Shown here piece after piece: positions 15,501 through 17,500 of a DNA stretch of 17,500 nt (position 1 is its first letter; every line of letters starts with the position of its first letter). Origin of the DNA: Hirudo medicinalis (lineage: Eukaryota > Annelida > Clitellata > Hirudinida > Hirudinidae); contig MPNW01000756.1 of assembly GCA_011800805.1 (NCBI GenBank), positions 1-17,500 on the forward strand, read 5' to 3'. The notes below the pieces were generated by a model that saw only the letters and a program-made list of their open reading frames with translations, did no database searches and had not been told where the DNA came from. Both the position numbers and the translations under genes were made by a program.

Positions 15501-16873
15501 GTAATGTTTATTCATTTATGTTATGGCTTAAGCTTGCAGAAGTGGCAAATGCACGGAATTTAATCGCTAAATGACTTTATAGGGAAGTAAATTTTCTTTC
15601 GAGAATTGGCGAGCACCTGGCGATGTGAGAAAATAAAGCTGATGGATGTCTTGATAGTTGTCACTGAAGTCCTTTGTTTTATTAAGTTATTTATTTTAAA
15701 TTATTTATTTTAAATTATTTATTTTAAATTTTGATCGCAGAAAACACGGGGGACTGAAGGCAGTGCTCTTCAACTCGAAGTCATCAAGGAAGCTGGAAGG
15801 AACAGGTTGGAAGATGATTTGTTGACTGTGTGATTAATCGATTTGCATATCATTAACTGTTGATTTTTATGATAATAAGGCAATCACTTATCATAATAAC
15901 GTCATAATTGATAATTGTGTCATAACTGATTGTTATATTTTAGTTCGCTAGTACTTACAAGTACACAGGCATAGTAGCATCGGAGGCATTTTGGTTGCAT
16001 TCGAAACAGTACCCATTCTGGAGGAAATTAGCACATAATAATACACTTGTTATTAGCATTTGATAATTATTCAGTTAATTAATAATATGATAATTGATGT
16101 GGATAATTAGTCACATAATGATAGCTAATTGCATAACGACACCATCGTCGGTAATTAAGATATTACAGAGAGTGAGGCCATGTAAATAAGTAATGTCTAA
16201 ATTACTCAACATCAATCCAGACATCATACTGACACTGTTCACTTGTAACTTTGTGGGCATGTGCTTCAGCCGCTCCCTCCACTACCAGTTCTACGTCTGG
16301 TACTTCCACACTCTCCACTTCCTCTTGTGGAGTTCGAGGCTTCCGACCGGAGTCAGGTGTGCAAGTTACGAGTTGTACTGAGCGATCATTGCCATTTGCT
16401 TGCACCATGAGTTATGTTGAAGATATAATAATTTGTTGGATGTGTTGTGATGTTGTTGTTGGGATTTGATTGAGGAATGTTAAACTTCGACAATTTAGAT
16501 TTTAAAATGATTTACTTCAGAAATTGTTTCTGTATTTATAGTTTAGGTAATCGCTAATATTTGTATAAGAAATGATTGTCACAATTTGTATTTATAATTT
16601 TTTTTTTTAAATGATACAATAATGGAAACTATATCTTCACAATGAATCTTCCATCCTAAAAGACTTCTGATTCTGGGAGTTTTGGAGCTCTGCTGGAACA
16701 AGTATCCCTCTACCGATGAGAGCAGTCTCGCCATGCACCTCTGCCACCTGGTAATCCTGGTGGCCATTTTCCTGATCGACAGAGGGTCCGGGAGTAAGGA
16801 GGATGTAAGAAAGAAATCGGAGAAGCAGAACCAGTGGAACGGAAAACGGCTCTCGACTAAGAAAATCGAATGA
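12398..16873 (+). CDS. ALG3: ALG3, dolichyl-P-Man alpha-1,3-mannosyltransferase (complete, 9 exons)
   Basis: ER multi-pass enzyme of family GT58. It transfers the first lumenal mannose from Dol-P-Man to Man5GlcNAc2-PP-dolichol in N-glycan precursor assembly. Exons: 12398-12557, 12933-13032, 13393-13540, 14024-14184, 14567-14687, 15179-15384, 15741-15805, 16221-16356, 16663-16873; all junctions are GT-AG and keep one frame, giving 435 aa (family about 440). Recognisable family blocks are YTEIDW (about 54-59), [59 protein letters not shown] and [19 protein letters not shown] hydrophobic segment lies at about 31-49, an NGT sequon at residue 71, and the protein ends KKIE, a KKXX ER-retrieval signal. 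The start ATG has A at -3 and G at +4, and MAAAG resembles the family N-terminus. Family identity is very secure; exon edges are inferred from phase and homology. Confidence 0.96.
12933..13032 (+). CDS. ALG3: ALG3 exon 2 (conserved lumenal loop)
   Basis: The acceptor is TTTTCCAG|ACACGG. It encodes the highly conserved YTEIDW...NGTYDY...GDTGPLV loop, which in this family carries acidic residues thought to be important for catalysis. The donor GTACGT gives phase 2; the neighbouring GT two bases earlier would break the VYPAGF junction. Confidence 0.93.
13258..13385. repeat. 27-bp minisatellite in ALG3 intron 2
   Basis: About four copies of a 27-bp unit beginning CATCACTATCATAATCATTA, the last copies carrying single-base changes. 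It ends about ten bases before the exon 3 acceptor. Confidence 0.93.
13393..13540 (+). CDS. ALG3: ALG3 exon 3 (membrane segments)
   Basis: Acceptor CTCAG|GTACCC; 148 nt. Encodes YPAGFVYIF through a long hydrophobic run ending IYHKTKK. The donor is GTTGGA, with T at +3, which is atypical. The exon end is nonetheless fixed by family alignment to the next exon ([11 protein letters not shown]). Confidence 0.9.
13600..14020. repeat. Opposed GAT and ATC arrays in ALG3 intron 3
   Basis: GAT-type triplets at about 13601-13640, then ATC-type at 13705-13772 and again at 13916-14020, running into the exon 4 acceptor. GAT and ATC runs are reverse complements. Confidence 0.9.
14024..14184 (+). CDS. ALG3: ALG3 exon 4 ([10 protein letters not shown] core)
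   Basis: Encodes [30 protein letters not shown] and a following hydrophobic segment. The acceptor CATCAG follows an (ATC)n run with no ordinary pyrimidine tract. The donor TACAG|GTGAGT is consensus. Confidence 0.94.
14185..14566. other. ALG3 intron 4
   Basis: Contains a GTT-triplet run (14250-14295), AT-rich DNA and a short ATC run (14505-14530) near the acceptor. No coding signal. Confidence 0.6.
14567..14687 (+). CDS. ALG3: ALG3 exon 5 ([12 protein letters not shown])
   Basis: Acceptor CAAAAG|TCTCGC. The split AG|T codon makes Ser and restores [16 protein letters not shown], an almost invariant family block. It ends ...LCALVQ before donor GTAGAA. Confidence 0.93.
14707..14780. repeat. (GAT)n array in ALG3 intron 5
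   Basis: GATGATG-type triplets with GGT interruptions starting about 20 bases after the exon 5 donor. The remaining 14781-15178 is unique AT-rich sequence without an exon match. Confidence 0.93.
15179..15384 (+). CDS. ALG3: ALG3 exon 6 ([16 protein letters not shown])
   Basis: Acceptor ACACCAG|CTCATC. The longest internal exon, 206 nt. Encodes the [20 protein letters not shown] region and a hydrophobic helix ending LWTR. The donor GTGGTT is weak. The open frame runs on past it for a few codons into a (GAT)n array, but phase and alignment to exon 7 support this end. Confidence 0.9.
15421..15508. repeat. (GAT)n array in ALG3 intron 6
   Basis: GATGAT triplets with GGT/AAT interruptions starting about 35 bases after the exon 6 donor. 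Confidence 0.93.
15685..15730. repeat. 14-bp repeat TTATTTATTTTAAA x3
   Basis: Three tandem copies ending about ten bases before the exon 7 acceptor. The T-rich unit probably serves as its pyrimidine tract. Confidence 0.88.
15741..15805 (+). CDS. ALG3: ALG3 exon 7 (variable loop)
   Basis: 65 nt, acceptor GATCGCAG. Encodes a basic, poorly conserved loop ([20 protein letters not shown]). Its existence rests on phase: it links phase 2 of exon 6 to phase 1 of exon 8, and it fills the loop present in homologues. Donor GTTGGA. Confidence 0.82.
15806..16220. other. ALG3 intron 7, AT-rich
   Basis: TAATTG/ATAATT-rich sequence without microsatellites or coding match. Confidence 0.6.
16221..16356 (+). 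CDS. ALG3: ALG3 exon 8 ([18 protein letters not shown])
   Basis: Acceptor CAATCCAG. Encodes the most conserved C-terminal block of the family. The donor is AG|GTGTGC after LPTGV. An in-frame stop lies a few codons past the donor, so unspliced reading would truncate the protein. Confidence 0.94.
16357..16662. other. ALG3 intron 8
   Basis: AT-rich with a T run (16599-16608); nothing else recognised. Confidence 0.6.
16663..16873 (+). CDS. ALG3: ALG3 exon 9 (C-terminus with KKXX signal, stop)
   Basis: Acceptor CTAAAAG|ACTTCTG. Encodes [17 protein letters not shown], a last hydrophobic helix and a 37-residue basic tail ending KKIE, then TGA. The -3/-4 lysines match the dilysine COPI retrieval signal expected for an ER glycosyltransferase. 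Confidence 0.93.
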
Positions 16874-17068
16874 TATTTTTTTTTTTAATGACTAATATTA
16901 ATCACCTGTTAATCACCAAAGAAGAAAAATTACGTTTTATTGTTAGCCAGTTTAATGGGTTAATTATTCTGCACTGAAGGCCAATCATTGTTTCAATTGC
17001 AGCAAAGATCAGTGTCAAACTTATTACGTCTACATTTATCACAATTTGTTGTCATAAAATGTCAACCG

Positions 17069-17074
17069 AATAAA
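17069..17074 (+). promoter_or_regulatory. Polyadenylation signal, probably ALG3
   Basis: AATAAA about 195 bases after the ALG3 stop codon, with a T-rich stretch following further on. A second AATAAA lies at 17216-17221. Which one is used cannot be told from sequence. Confidence 0.5.
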
Positions 17075-17111
17075 TGTCATCATTCACTCGTTTCGTTGAT
17101 GTAGAGCATAG

Positions 17112-17172
17112 ATGGAGATGGAGAATCCGCGCAAAGTACACGCGATTCAGTTTTTCAGCGAGTTGCCAGAAA
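17112..17172 (+). other. Candidate first exon of a downstream gene
   Basis: ATG at 17112 opens MEMENPRKVHAIQFFSELPE followed by a possible donor A|GTGGGA. Unspliced, it stops four codons later. It lies just after the first ALG3 poly(A) signal. The peptide looks protein-like but matches nothing I recognise. Confidence 0.15.
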
Positions 17173-17500
17173 GTGGGACTACGTAGCTTAGGGATCGAAA
17201 AGTCTTTTTGATTAGAATAAATTTCTTAATTTATGGCAAAAGCATTTTAATAATTGGAAGACTCGAACAAAATTGATGTCTGAAAAGTACTGCTCTGATA
17301 TTAGTTGCACCCGTTGCCGAGACAAATTTGGTTTGTTTACAAACCGTCGGTGGCTGCAGACGAGTGTGTGGGTTTTTCGGGTTTTTCTTGGTGTTTTAAT
17401 AGATGAACTTTTGTTTGAGGAGGTTTTAGGGTGAGGACGATTTTTGACACTTTTTATAATATGCAATTTAATGTATCACCATGCGATACATCAAGGTTTC

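Noticed and set aside
17212..17466. Minus-strand 84-codon frame
   Set aside because: Lys/Ser-rich translation of AT-rich DNA with no recognisable domain; probably chance.

Overview
This is eukaryotic, metazoan nuclear DNA. It holds two conserved, intron-rich protein genes arranged head to head, plus an exceptional load of simple-sequence DNA. I reconstructed both genes exon by exon from splice-site phase and from remembered family sequence; no search was run. The lineage cannot be fixed from the sequence. Short coding exons in AT-rich introns full of (ATC)n, (AAT)n and minisatellites suggest an invertebrate rather than a vertebrate, but that is an inference.

Layout. Positions 1-3,300 are mostly tandem and simple repeats: GAT/ATC minisatellites at 1-760, AT-rich DNA with an ATTGATTG-type array, a GGAT array, (ATC)n and (AAT)n. 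One unexplained GC-richer ORF fragment lies at 758-919. Positions 3,635-9,999 on the minus strand carry eleven exons of a USP6NL/RN-tre-type TBC Rab-GAP, running from just before the conserved PWxD-type motif through the whole TBC domain to a stop codon. Its first coding exon(s) were not found. Both catalytic fingers (IxxDxxR and YxQ) are intact, but one TBC exon carries an apparent +1 base at 8,640-8,642. Positions 10,000-12,397 are the interval between the two divergent genes: an AT-rich palindromic stretch and then about 1.8 kb almost free of simple repeats. Positions 12,398-16,873 on the plus strand are a complete nine-exon ALG3 gene (435 aa), ending in a KKXX ER-retrieval signal. A poly(A) signal follows at 17,069. 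The last 400 bases hold two weak candidates for the start of another plus-strand gene.

The two genes belong to different pathways: ALG3 to ER N-glycan assembly, USP6NL to endosomal Rab GTPase control. Nothing in the sequence shows a functional link beyond adjacency. The most unusual aspect is the repeat landscape. GAT-family arrays occupy most of the larger introns, abut splice sites, occur in opposite orientations around ALG3 exons 4-6, and appear to have supplied acidic codon runs in the last USP6NL exon. I saw no CRISPR, tRNA, rRNA, viral or bacterial-type system here.
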